Shown here: piece after piece, positions 15,593-24,282 of the stretch
How positions within the stretch are numbered: the stretch's first letter is position 1
Layout of the letters: each line of letters starts with the position of its first letter
Source of the DNA: Nostoc calcicola FACHB-3891
GTDB taxonomy: Bacteria; Cyanobacteriota; Cyanobacteriia; Cyanobacteriales; Nostocaceae
Assembly: GCF_014697355.1 (NCBI RefSeq)
Contig: NZ_JACJRQ010000044.1
Location: forward strand, 1 to 57,463
Direction of reading: 5' to 3'
DNA length: 57,463 bases
The notes under the pieces: model-generated
What the model was told of the DNA's origin: nothing
Databases searched by the model: none
What the model saw: the letters and a program-made list of their open reading frames with translations, nothing else
Program-made: the position numbers and the translations under genes

Positions 15593-17914
15593 ATGACAAC
15601 AACCATCGACTTTCTCAGTCACCTAAACCCCAGCCAACGTCAAGCTGTGGAACATTACTGCGGCCCGCTGCTAGTCGTTGCTGGTGCCGGTTCGGGTAAA
15701 ACACGAGCGCTGACTTATCGCATTGCAAATCTAATTCTGAAACACCGTGTTAATCCAGAAAACATCTTGGCGGTTACTTTTACTAACAAAGCCGCACGGG
15801 AAATGAAAGAGCGGATTCAACGGCTGTTTGCGGAACAACTGGCAATGAAAGAACACGGTCAGCGATATGATTTGTTGACAGAATACCAACAAATGCAATT
15901 GCGATCGCAAGTTTATAAAAACACTATCAAAGACTTATGGTGTGGCACTTTCCACAGCCTGTTTTCTCGCATTCTCCGCTTTGATATTGAAAAATATCAA
16001 GACGAAAAAGGACGTCGTTGGAATCGCAATTTCTCTATCTTTGATGAATCAGATGTGATGACTCTCATCAAAGAAATTGTCAACAAAGAGTTAAATTTAG
16101 ACGATAAAAAATTTGATGCTCGCTCTGTCCGCTACGCTATCAGTAACGCGAAAAACCAAGGTTTATCACCCCAAGAATTTGAACAAGAACAACCAAATTA
16201 TCGCGGACGGATAATTGCCCAAGTCTATAATTTATATCAAGATAAGTTAGCACAAAACAATGCTCTTGACTTTGATGATTTAATTCTCGTACCTACTAGA
16301 TTATTTCAACAAAACGAGCAAGTTTTGGGTTACTGGCATCGCAAGTTTCGCCATATCCTTGTAGATGAATATCAAGATACTAACCGCACTCAATATCAAC
16401 TCATTCATTTATTGGTAACTAATGGTGAAACCAAAAAGAGCGAATGGGAATGGGAAAATCGCTCAGTTTTTGTTGTTGGTGATGCAGATCAATCGATTTA
16501 CAGCTTTCGGATGGCAGATTTCACCATCTTGCTAGGATTTCAGGAAGATTTTGGCGATGGTTTGGTAGATGACGACACCCGCACGATGGTTAAGCTTGAG
16601 GAAAACTATCGTTCTTGTGAAAACATTCTGCAAGCGGCTAATGAACTAATTGAAAATAACACCCAAAGAATTGATAAAATTCTTAAACCAACGCGGGGAT
16701 CGGGTGAGCCAATTTATTGTCACAAAGCCGATGAAGAACTAGCAGAAGCGGCATTTGTGATTAATCAAATTAGCAGTTTACAACAGCAAAATCCAGAGCT
16801 GAATTGGGGTAGTTTTGCCATACTTTATCGGACAAATGCCCAATCTCGTCCCTTTGAAGAATTGTTGGTGAAATATCAAATTCCTTACACAGTTGTGGGC
16901 GGAATGAGGTTTTACGATCGCAAAGAAATTAAAGATGTCGTCGCATATTTAAGAGCGATCGCCAACCCAGCGGATACAGTCAGTTTATTGCGAGTTATCA
17001 ATACTCCCCGGCGCGGAATTGGCAAAACCACCATTGATGCTTTAGTGAATGCCTCTCAACAGTTAGGGACGACTTTGTGGGAAATACTCAGCGATGAAAC
17101 ATCAGTTAATACATTAGCTGGACGGGCAACAAAAGCTGTAAATAACTTTGCCGAAATGATTAGCCGTTGGCAAGGACAAATCGCCACGCTTCCCGTGACT
17201 GAGGTTTTGCAAGGAATACTAGAAGATTCTGGCTACGTTCAAGATTTGATGAATCAAGGCACAGATGAAGCCACAGATAGAGTGCAAAACGTCCAGGAAC
17301 TTTACAACGCTGCACTACAATTTCAAGAAGAAAATGAAGAGGTTTCACTGCGAGATTTTCTGAGTAGTGCTGCCCTCAGTTCCGATTTGGATAACTTAAA
17401 AGAAGGACAAACAGCCGTTTCTTTGATGACTTTGCACGCTTCCAAAGGTTTGGAATTTCCCGTTGTATTTTTGGTGGGATTAGAACAGGGACTATTTCCT
17501 GGTTATCGATCGCTGAGCGATCCCGCATCTTTGGAAGAAGAACGCCGTCTATGTTACGTGGGGATTACTCGCGCCCAAGAAAGGTTGTATTTATCACATG
17601 CCCGTGAACGTCGTTTGTATGGTTCTCGTGAACCAGCAATGCGATCGCAATTTCTCGACGAATTACCAGAAGAGTTATTAGCGACACAACGCACCAGTCG
17701 TCAAAGTTATACCAAAAATGCCTATAACCCTAGCGTGAAGCCAGACACAGCGCAAAATTGGCAAGTAGGCGATCGGGTATTACATAAAACCTTTGGTCTA
17801 GGTGAAATAACGCATGTTTTCGGAACAGGAAATAAGATGTCTGTGGCGATTAAATTTGCCAGTTTGGGGCAAAAAATTGTCGATCCAAGAGTAGCACACT
17901 TGCAAAAAGTCTAG
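15593..17914 (+). CDS. pcrA: ATP-dependent DNA helicase PcrA/UvrD
   Basis: This superfamily 1A 3'-5' helicase acts in repair and in clearing transcription-replication conflicts. From the ATG at 15593 (MTTTIDFLSHLNPSQRQAVE) it has 773 residues. Motifs in order: Q motif NPSQRQAV, Walker A AGAGSGKT, motif Ia TFTNKAAREMKERI, Walker B VDEYQDTN, GDADQSIYSFR, motif IV NYRS, ASKGLEFPVVFLVGLEQGLFP, and EERRLCYVGITRAQERLYL. The C-terminal DRVLHKTFGLGEI segment matches the PcrA Tudor-like domain that contacts RNA polymerase. The ORF is open for 92 further codons upstream, but that part consists of repeat DNA. Confidence 0.95.
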   Translation: MTTTIDFLSHLNPSQRQAVEHYCGPLLVVAGAGSGKTRALTYRIANLILKHRVNPENILAVTFTNKAAREMKERIQRLFAEQLAMKEHGQRYDLLTEYQQMQLRSQVYKNTIKDLWCGTFHSLFSRILRFDIEKYQDEKGRRWNRNFSIFDESDVMTLIKEIVNKELNLDDKKFDARSVRYAISNAKNQGLSPQEFEQEQPNYRGRIIAQVYNLYQDKLAQNNALDFDDLILVPTRLFQQNEQVLGYWHRKFRHILVDEYQDTNRTQYQLIHLLVTNGETKKSEWEWENRSVFVVGDADQSIYSFRMADFTILLGFQEDFGDGLVDDDTRTMVKLEENYRSCENILQAANELIENNTQRIDKILKPTRGSGEPIYCHKADEELAEAAFVINQISSLQQQNPELNWGSFAILYRTNAQSRPFEELLVKYQIPYTVVGGMRFYDRKEIKDVVAYLRAIANPADTVSLLRVINTPRRGIGKTTIDALVNASQQLGTTLWEILSDETSVNTLAGRATKAVNNFAEMISRWQGQIATLPVTEVLQGILEDSGYVQDLMNQGTDEATDRVQNVQELYNAALQFQEENEEVSLRDFLSSAALSSDLDNLKEGQTAVSLMTLHASKGLEFPVVFLVGLEQGLFPGYRSLSDPASLEEERRLCYVGITRAQERLYLSHARERRLYGSREPAMRSQFLDELPEELLATQRTSRQSYTKNAYNPSVKPDTAQNWQVGDRVLHKTFGLGEITHVFGTGNKMSVAIKFASLGQKIVDPRVAHLQKV

Positions 17915-17933
17915 TAAGAAATATGTCATTTTT

Positions 17934-17961
17934 GTAGGGTAGCACAGCTGTGCTACCCTAC
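17934..17961. terminator. Perfect 28-bp palindrome, bidirectional terminator
   Basis: GTAGGGTAGCACAG is followed directly by its exact reverse complement. The structure lies between convergent genes and touches the stop codon of the minus-strand gene. T-rich tracts flank it on both sides (TCATTTTT and TATATTT), as expected for factor-independent termination in either direction. Confidence 0.7.
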
Positions 17962-18254
17962 TATATTTCAACTTCTTGAAAGTGTTCAACTGTGGGAAAT
18001 GGATCGTAAAAATGATGCAGAAGTTTTTTCCACTCTTGATATTCAGCAGAACCTCGAAATCCCACAGTATGAGATTCTAAACTTTCCCATCTGACAAGTA
18101 GTAAATATTTTCCTTTGACTTCTATGCATCTGTGCAACTCATGAGATAAATATCCTTTAATTGAGGAAATAATTTTAGAAGCTTTTTTGAAATCAGCTTC
18201 AAAATCTGATTCCAAACCGGGTTTAACATGAAGCATCACAGCCTCAAGAATCAT
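17961..18254 (-). CDS. Antibiotic biosynthesis monooxygenase (ABM) domain protein
   Basis: This is a small single-domain protein of about 97 residues with a dimeric ferredoxin-like fold signature. MILEAVMLHVKPGLESDFEADF starts the first strand and helix, and KGYLSHELHRCIEVKGKYLLLVRWESLESH completes it. Such proteins are co-factorless monooxygenases or heme-degrading or stress proteins; the substrate is unknown. The start at 18254 (MILEAV) begins at the family's first strand; ATG at 18275 is an alternative. It ends inside a palindromic terminator. Confidence 0.8.
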   Translation of the reverse strand: MILEAVMLHVKPGLESDFEADFKKASKIISSIKGYLSHELHRCIEVKGKYLLLVRWESLESHTVGFRGSAEYQEWKKLLHHFYDPFPTVEHFQEVEI

Positions 18255-18320
18255 ATAGTTTTTGGTTAGATTCATGTTATTTAGTATAGTGTAAATGCGA
18301 TGTCTACACACACATCCTAA

Positions 18321-18971
18321 TCAAAAATAATTCTTGAATAAATAGCTAATTGCCGCACAAAACGGAGTATATTGCCCATTGCCATCAGGTTTTTCATACC
18401 CTTGAGCAAGTAGTTGTATTTCTTTATCAGTCAAACCTTCAATAGCCAGCAATGCACCATCAATTGCTTTTTTACGCATTTTTTGCAATTTATCAATGTC
18501 AAGTGCAAGCTTTTTAATTGTTGTTTCAGCAGCAGCTTTTTTATCTGGATTATCTGTTGGTAGAATTTCACCAGAAGCAGGGTATTGAAAAAAATCGACA
18601 CAGTTTATTTCCAAGGGTGAAACCATCAAATTTTCATCGTACCAATACTTTTTCTTATGTCCGCAATGCACGGGAACAGTAGGAGGTTTTTCACTTTCTC
18701 CTTGACACGAGGCAATAAGATTTTTATATTCTAGGGATAGACTAGGATAATTACTACGAGGTTTGAGGTGTTCTATGTGGCTAGTTTCTCTGGTAATACT
18801 CATTCCACAATAGCAACAGATATATCCCTGTTCTTTAAGTAAAGCATCATGTACAATAGGTTTTTCGGGTGCTTGAAAATTGTCATCCCAGCTAGGTTTC
18901 CAATCATCATTTTCTAGAGCTTTCCAATTGGTAAATTTTTCTGGTTCGTGACCTTTTTTAATGTGCTTCAT
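18321..18971 (-). CDS. ptuB: HNH endonuclease of a Septu-like system (PtuB-type)
   Basis: The 216-residue protein carries a zinc HNH module: C52xxC55 in YICCYCG, then SHIEHLKPRS (H65, H68), Asn84 in EYKNLIASC, and CGHKK at 103-107. This order matches the TIGR02646-type HNH proteins of Septu and some retron systems. It overlaps the upstream ATPase gene by 4 nt (ATGA), indicating translational coupling. The expected role is cutting nucleic acid when the ATPase partner is triggered by phage. No reverse transcriptase is nearby, so a retron is not supported. Confidence 0.82.
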   Translation of the reverse strand: MKHIKKGHEPEKFTNWKALENDDWKPSWDDNFQAPEKPIVHDALLKEQGYICCYCGMSITRETSHIEHLKPRSNYPSLSLEYKNLIASCQGESEKPPTVPVHCGHKKKYWYDENLMVSPLEINCVDFFQYPASGEILPTDNPDKKAAAETTIKKLALDIDKLQKMRKKAIDGALLAIEGLTDKEIQLLAQGYEKPDGNGQYTPFCAAISYLFKNYF

Positions 18972-20314
18972 CGGTTGAGAATTTCCTTGCGCCGAATGAG
19001 TACATCCGCTTTCACAAACTCCGGTTCATCTGCTCCAATTTCATTGGCTAACTGTTGACGTAATTGCCTAGCACCTTCCAGATTTCCAGCATCAATTAGT
19101 CGAAAAAGTTCTAAAAGACTTTCTTTAATTTTCTGTGGACGTTCTGGCACACCCATAAGGTCTTCTAATATGCGATTGCTATCTCTACCAAAGGAACTTT
19201 CTGGTTTTTTTGCAATAACACCTTCGTCTGTTTTTTCTAAAATATAAATCCCTTCCGGCTTGACTTGGCTAATTACTTGAGGCGAATGGGTAGTGACAAT
19301 AAATTGACAATTCGGGAATGTTCTGGTCAAAGCTGGTATAATTTCCCGTTGCCATTTGGGGTGTAAGTGTAGTTCAATTTCATCAATTAAAACAACGCCA
19401 CTACCTTGGAGTGGATCTGGTAAACTAGGGTTGGCGATCGCCAATCGTCTTGCTAAATCTCCCACCATTGCCAACAAGCATTTCTCACCATCAGATAGCT
19501 GATTTACTATCAGTTCTTCACCTTGTTTTCGCACAGTCATTCGCAGAGGTGAACGTCGTACTCGTAAGTTAGAAAATCCTGAAACTAGTGAGTAAATAGA
19601 TTGTCTTACTGCTTCTAATTGCTGAGTTTTAAATTCAGGATTATCACGCCTTTCTTCATTTTCTAAATCTTCCAAGGTTCTAAACCATTGAAAAAATCTA
19701 TGGAAACTAATTTGTACTCCGTTTAGTGCTTGATCGTAAGCATCTATCTGTTTCAATGAATGCGTTTCTGTAATCTCTAAGTCAATATCAAGAACCGAAC
19801 GTTTAACCGGGTAATAAACTGCTAGAGGCAAGTTAAACTTAGGATCTGCTTTCCACTGACGGTAAATACCTTGAGCAACTTTGTCTAACTCCGCATTTTT
19901 TTTGTTTGGCTCTTCGTTGCGTTCTTTACTAGAGTTTGTAATAAACCAGCTTACTTCCCTTGATTGCAGAAAAATTTTAATTCCATTATGTGTCTCCTGA
20001 TGTCCATTTGTAATATCGTCTTTCCTGAAGAACCGTTCTTTGATATCCGGTTCTCCCGGAATAGATTTATCGTATTCATTACGATTGGTAGAACGGGAAG
20101 ATAAATTACTTATAAATAGCTTGGTTTCCTTTATTGACTTTGGATATGCAATCTCCCTTATCAACTGTGACAAAAGAATAGCCAGACAATCAAGAATACT
20201 CGATTTGCCCACACCGTTAATACCAATCAATACCGTTGGACTCGTTTCATCAAATTCCAGCGTCAAATCACCTATTCCACGGAATGATTCCATTTTCAAG
20301 CGCTTGACTTTCAT
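18968..20314 (-). CDS. ptuA: AAA/ABC-type ATPase of a Septu-like system (PtuA-type)
   Basis: This 448-residue SMC/RecF-like ATPase has Walker A GINGVGKS at 31-38, the ABC signature LSDGEK at 273-278, Walker B VVLIDE at 307-312 and the H-loop histidine at 343 (TTHSPQ). The middle, about residues 60-250, is variable and probably senses the trigger. In Septu the ATPase holds the HNH nuclease inactive until infection. Operon structure (4-nt overlap, ATPase first) matches. It could also be a retron-type effector pair or another ATPase-nuclease system; no RT is present. Confidence 0.82.
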   Translation of the reverse strand: MKVKRLKMESFRGIGDLTLEFDETSPTVLIGINGVGKSSILDCLAILLSQLIREIAYPKSIKETKLFISNLSSRSTNRNEYDKSIPGEPDIKERFFRKDDITNGHQETHNGIKIFLQSREVSWFITNSSKERNEEPNKKNAELDKVAQGIYRQWKADPKFNLPLAVYYPVKRSVLDIDLEITETHSLKQIDAYDQALNGVQISFHRFFQWFRTLEDLENEERRDNPEFKTQQLEAVRQSIYSLVSGFSNLRVRRSPLRMTVRKQGEELIVNQLSDGEKCLLAMVGDLARRLAIANPSLPDPLQGSGVVLIDEIELHLHPKWQREIIPALTRTFPNCQFIVTTHSPQVISQVKPEGIYILEKTDEGVIAKKPESSFGRDSNRILEDLMGVPERPQKIKESLLELFRLIDAGNLEGARQLRQQLANEIGADEPEFVKADVLIRRKEILNR

Positions 20315-20374
20315 AGTTTTAATAATGCTGAACGTAATTTATTCGATGAAATGACCATTCTATAGCAGTCCTAA

Positions 20375-20572
20375 ATCATTGTACAGTATAGAATTCTATA
20401 TTTTTTTCATGGTCAAAACGTAGTGATTTTAGCTCATGCCATCATTAAAGAGGATAACCAAGTTCCAGATCGAGAAATTGATTTAGCATTAACATACAAA
20501 AATTTATTCATACTCAATTCAGAAGTTCATACTTATATCGAACCAGAGGAAGAAACAAATGAAGAAAACTAA
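20375..20572 (+). pseudogene. 5'-truncated HigB/RelE-like toxin remnant
   Basis: From codon 20375 the frame reads IIVQYRILYFFHGQNVVILAH, typical of the C-terminal half of HigB/phage-Gp49-like toxins, and continues to TAA at 20570-20572. It overlaps the antitoxin ATG (20559). There is an in-frame TAA at 20372-20374 and no start codon in the usual place. The sequence just upstream (AGCAGTCCTAAATCATT) matches a dispersed repeat seen again at 46817-46836. The 5' half therefore appears lost, with repeat DNA at the junction. Confidence 0.7.
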
Positions 20573-20861
20573 TGATGCACTGAAAATCATTAAAAGAATG
20601 ATGAAGGAAGATCCAGAATTACAACAGATGGTTAGAGAATCATCTTTAAATGCTCAAGTATCTCAAATCATCTACGATGCACGCAAACAAGAAGGACTAA
20701 CCCAGCAACAACTAGCCGATTTAGTCGGTACTACCCAGTCAGTCATTGCTCGATTGGAAGATGCTGACTATGAGGGACATTCTTTGTCTATGTTGGCTCG
20801 GATTGCAGCAGCTTTAAATCAAAAAATAGAAATTAAAATGTCACCTAAAGAACTTGCTTAA
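20559..20861 (+). CDS. XRE-family antitoxin (HigA-like)
   Basis: The 100-residue protein has an N-terminal helical segment (DALKIIKRMMKEDPELQQMV) and a helix-turn-helix of the Cro/C1 type at about residues 42-80: ARKQEGLTQQQLADLVGTTQSVIARLEDADYEG. HigA-like antitoxins bind their own promoter and neutralise a HigB/RelE toxin. Here the toxin ORF upstream is broken, so this is probably an orphan. The reading frame and length look intact. Confidence 0.85.
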   Translation: MKKTNDALKIIKRMMKEDPELQQMVRESSLNAQVSQIIYDARKQEGLTQQQLADLVGTTQSVIARLEDADYEGHSLSMLARIAAALNQKIEIKMSPKELA

Positions 20862-20901
20862 AACCCTCGCAGCAGGAATATCTGGCTGATTCATTGTCTA
20901 A

Positions 20902-21813
20902 CTACGCCGATTTTAATTGAATAATACCTTTATCAAAGACGCGATTATCAGTAGCGATCGCACTTACTTCTATTCTATCTGGATACACTTCATACGCCGC
21001 AAAACTCAACCTCTCAGCAGAATATTCTGTCCACTCGGAACGCCCTACAGGACGCGTACCTGCACCACCACCAGTAATTAAATAAGTTGTTCCATTAATG
21101 GCACGGGTGCGTTCATAATGATGTTCGTGTCCATTGATATAAACTTGAACGCCGTATTTTTGAAATAAGGGAGTAAAAGTTTTAATAAACTCTGGATTAC
21201 TTCCATAAACACCAGATGCATAAATTGGATGATGACCAAATACAACTTTCCAAGCTGCATTACTGCGACTTAATTCTTTTTCTAACCAAGCTAGCTGGTT
21301 TTTCCAATCAGCATTACTATTAGTATCTAAAGCGAAAAATTGTACAGTTCCACGGCGAAATGTATAATATCGTCTTCCATTCATATTAAAACCAACATAT
21401 TTCAGTTGTGGTTCGCCATTTGCAGTCCGAATATCGTGATTACCTAAACAAGCTTGAAATTTTACACCCTGCTTGAGCAAAGCTTGATAAGGACGCTCAA
21501 AAACTGCACTAATTTTCTCAATTTCGCCGTTATTGTAAATGTTATCTCCAGCTAAAACGACTAAATCGTAAGGATTTTGTTTGTGATAAAAATTCATTGC
21601 CCCAGCCACAGCATACTGTCCTTTAGCGCCGGTTCCTGTATCTGCAACAGACACAAAACGTAATAACAAGTCTTTTTTCGGTGGGTTGGCGGCTATGGCT
21701 GTTGTGGAATCGCTGATATCAGCACTTTGATGATTTAACATCCAGCCCAAAAATCCTGTACCGATGGCGCCCAGGCTACTTAAAAATAAAAATTGACGAC
21801 GTTTCAAGCTCAT
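20902..21813 (-). CDS. Tat-exported calcineurin-like metallophosphoesterase
   Basis: The 303-residue protein starts with a twin-arginine signal, SLKRRQFLFLSS, and a hydrophobic stretch. The binuclear metal motifs of the calcineurin-like family are present in order: ADTGTG, AGDNIYNNG, GNHDIRT, GHHPIY and GHEHHYER. This resembles purple/tartrate-resistant acid phosphatases. A periplasmic phosphomonoesterase is likely; the substrate is not identifiable. It is divergent from the proline-rich gene at 21949. Confidence 0.9.
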   Translation of the reverse strand: MSLKRRQFLFLSSLGAIGTGFLGWMLNHQSADISDSTTAIAANPPKKDLLLRFVSVADTGTGAKGQYAVAGAMNFYHKQNPYDLVVLAGDNIYNNGEIEKISAVFERPYQALLKQGVKFQACLGNHDIRTANGEPQLKYVGFNMNGRRYYTFRRGTVQFFALDTNSNADWKNQLAWLEKELSRSNAAWKVVFGHHPIYASGVYGSNPEFIKTFTPLFQKYGVQVYINGHEHHYERTRAINGTTYLITGGGAGTRPVGRSEWTEYSAERLSFAAYEVYPDRIEVSAIATDNRVFDKGIIQLKSA

Positions 21814-21948
21814 AATTCACCAAATTTAATAAATAGTTAGTTTCCGCAGAAGTAATGTGCAATGAAGTGATACATTAAGGCAAAAGAGGCAGCACCAGTA
21901 ATAATGTACGTTGTTTGTCTTTGATTCGCTGCTTTTGGTGAAAGTTCC

Positions 21949-22887
21949 ATGTCACAAGACAATCCAAAACCGACTGATGAACAGGTAACTCAACCTCCCC
22001 AAAAACCTTACCAGAGAGTTCAGCCAATTTGGAAGGCTAAAATTATCCAACTTCTGAGAGGAACAATTGGGGTTTTAGAAGTAACAGTCCAAAAACTGGA
22101 GACAGCGCCCCCACCTGGTGCTGAGGAAACTCCCAGTTTTTTGCAGCAGCTTCAGCGGCGCTGGGGTGGACTATTAAGGACAGTCCGTTTATTTTTGCCA
22201 TCAAATTTATCAACAAAGTTATCAGATACAGCTTTGACGGGAATTGTTACTGGAATTGCGGTAATTCTCGTTTGGACAACTACGACTATTTTTACTGGTA
22301 AACCTACGGAAGTCGCAACACTTCCCCCGGTTGAGGAGGTTCCCATCCCAACACCAACGATAACTACTCCGCCGGAATCAGTCACACCAGAACCACAGCC
22401 ACCAGAGGAAATTACACCGCCACCGCCAGAAGCGCAACAGCCACCAGAGGAAATTACGCCACCACCGCCAGAAGCCCAACAGCCACCAGAGGAAATTACA
22501 CCCCCGCCACCAGAACCGGAAGTAATTCCCACGCCAACGCCTACGCCAACACCAACCATACAATTGACACCTGAACAAGCCTTAATTGTGGCTATTGAAA
22601 ATCAGGTAGCCGAAATTAGCGATCGCATTGCCTCAGGTCTGATAAAGTCAATTCAAGCTAACTTCCGCACGAGTAATCTCACTGTCAAAATTAGCGACGA
22701 TTGGTACATTCTCCCAGAATCTCAACAGGATAAACTCGCTGCCGAGATTTTACAACGCTCTCAACAACTTGATTTTACTCATTTAGAAATTATCGACTCC
22801 CAAAATCGCCTGATAGCACGTAACCCAGTTGTTGGTACCGAAATGGTAATTTTTAAACGACAAGCAACAGGTTCAACAACAACTTAA
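21949..22887 (+). CDS. Proline-rich single-pass membrane protein
   Basis: The function is not recognised. The 312-residue protein has an N-terminal cytoplasmic part (about 1-95), one transmembrane helix (about 98-118, ALTGIVTGIAVILVWTTTTI), then a Pro-rich linker with three QPPEEITPPPPEA repeats. The C-terminal domain runs from about residue 205 (TPEQALIVAIENQVAEISDRIA). The linker repeats are encoded by 42-bp tandem units. The likely topology puts the C-terminal domain outside the plasma or thylakoid membrane. Confidence 0.7.
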   Translation: MSQDNPKPTDEQVTQPPQKPYQRVQPIWKAKIIQLLRGTIGVLEVTVQKLETAPPPGAEETPSFLQQLQRRWGGLLRTVRLFLPSNLSTKLSDTALTGIVTGIAVILVWTTTTIFTGKPTEVATLPPVEEVPIPTPTITTPPESVTPEPQPPEEITPPPPEAQQPPEEITPPPPEAQQPPEEITPPPPEPEVIPTPTPTPTPTIQLTPEQALIVAIENQVAEISDRIASGLIKSIQANFRTSNLTVKISDDWYILPESQQDKLAAEILQRSQQLDFTHLEIIDSQNRLIARNPVVGTEMVIFKRQATGSTTT

Positions 22888-23387
22888 AAATTGGCGTTGC
22901 ATCTTTTTATCAAGGGTTTTTAGATTTCATTACCTAAATTTCATCCCTTGTTTGTGCAACGTCCTAAAAATCCCAACTTTAAGCAAGAGACGCGATAAAT
23001 CGCCGTCTCTACAACAATCAATTACTTGTAGAGACGGCGATTTATCGCGTCTTTGTCATGTAGAATTTTGATCGAAAAACCTTAACCGAACAGTATTGGA
23101 TCTGGAGCTTATTCTAATTCTGAATTATGCTGTAAATAATACACTTTTTTGCTTAAGTGTAAAATCTATGTTTATCACCTTTTTTTATCGACTGCAAAAT
23201 TGACGAAAAACTGTTGCATTATCTACTAAATAGGTGTATTTTATAGAATGGCTTTTCTAAAAAGCTTTAATAAAATATAATTCACTAAATCATAAAAAGC
23301 GCTCAATTGATATTTATCAATTTCAGCTAACTTTTTTTTGCGAATTCATATAAACACTTAATCTACCAAGCTTAACTTCAAGCATTT
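22888..23387. other. Gap with a strong inverted repeat
   Basis: No gene is seen. It holds the 26-bp inverted repeat at 22989-23051 and the linked motif CCTTAACCGAACAGTATTG at 23080-23098. AT-rich sequence after 23100 should contain the promoter of the ATP-grasp gene. Confidence 0.5.
22989..23051. repeat. Perfect 26-bp inverted repeat, 11-bp spacer
   Basis: The left arm starts GACGCGATAAATCGCC and ends CTCTACAA; the right arm is its exact reverse complement. The related 53375-53437 element has a few substitutions. Both are followed by CCTTAACCGAACAGTATTG. It is a mobile-looking hairpin repeat, with incidental terminator potential for the upstream gene. Confidence 0.85.
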
Positions 23388-24218
23388 ATGTTAGACAACG
23401 TTTCGTTATTACTCCAAGCCTGTGAAAACTTAAATATCAGCTATGAAATTATTTATCCTGCTGAAAATTTAATCAAAGTAAAATTTAATAATAAACACCA
23501 CTACTTTTGTAATTATAGCACTCCGTTAATTAATCAAGCAGTGGCAAAAATTGTCAAAGATAAGGAATATACCTATCATATTTTAAATAAAAAAATTAAA
23601 CTTCCTCGCACAATGGGGTTTCTTTCACCTCTTTGCGATACAAAATACAAGATGTACTTAAAATTTCCAACTATTGAAGATATTATCTTAGAAATTAAGG
23701 AAAATTTTGAAATACCTGTGATTGTAAAGAGAAATTCTGGTTCAAGCGGACATAACGTCTTTTTATGCCAGAATCAAGATGAAATTGAAAATGCTTTAAA
23801 AGAGATCTTTAATCTTAATAGCAAGTATGATTACGTCGCTATTGCCCAAGAATTAATTCCCATAAAATCTGAATATAGAGCAGTTTTTTTAAATAAAGAA
23901 TTAGTTCTACTCTATGAAAAAGATATAACTAACGCGAATTTTACAGGTAACTTAAGTCCTCTCCACTGGGATGGCGCAAAAGCTAAATATATCAGCGATT
24001 CCAAAATATTGTCAGAGATTGATAATTTTGCCAGACCGATTTTTGAAGAATTAGACCTTGATTATGGTGGGTTAGATATCGTATTAGATAAAGATAACCA
24101 ATATTGGTTAATTGAAATCAACTCTCACCCTAATTTTACCATTTTCACCAGAGACAATGGAAAGGAACATGCATTAAAAGTTTTTGAAAAAATCCTAATT
24201 AGTTTAGCCTCAAAATAA
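23388..24218 (+). CDS. ATP-grasp ligase-like protein
   Basis: The 276-residue protein has an ATP-grasp core: PVIVKRNSGSSGHNVFLC (nucleotide-binding glycine loop), IAQELIP, EYRAVFLNKELVLL, DYGGLDIVLDKDNQYWLIEINSHPNFTIF (metal-binding Glu/Asn). RimK, glutathione-synthetase and cyanophycin-synthetase C-domains have this layout. It is shorter than most, with a reduced N-terminal domain. It would ligate a carboxylate to an amine with ATP, substrate unknown. Base composition is markedly AT-richer than its neighbours, which may point to transfer. It has no operon partner. Confidence 0.8.
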   Translation: MLDNVSLLLQACENLNISYEIIYPAENLIKVKFNNKHHYFCNYSTPLINQAVAKIVKDKEYTYHILNKKIKLPRTMGFLSPLCDTKYKMYLKFPTIEDIILEIKENFEIPVIVKRNSGSSGHNVFLCQNQDEIENALKEIFNLNSKYDYVAIAQELIPIKSEYRAVFLNKELVLLYEKDITNANFTGNLSPLHWDGAKAKYISDSKILSEIDNFARPIFEELDLDYGGLDIVLDKDNQYWLIEINSHPNFTIFTRDNGKEHALKVFEKILISLASK

Positions 24219-24256
24219 TTTAGGGTATTGGGCATTGGCAGGGAAGATAATTTTTG

Positions 24257-24282
24257 TACAGACGCGATTAATCACATCTCTA
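24257..24282. repeat. Degenerate copy of GAGACGCGATT palindrome
   Basis: TACAGACGCGATTAATCACA followed by TCTCTA is a diverged copy of the dispersed palindrome that is perfect at 35825-35850. Other copies are at 37720-37745 and 53529-53551. Confidence 0.6.

Noticed and set aside
18321..20314. Retron system
   Set aside because: The HNH family occurs in retrons, but no reverse transcriptase or msr/msd-like sequence lies near.
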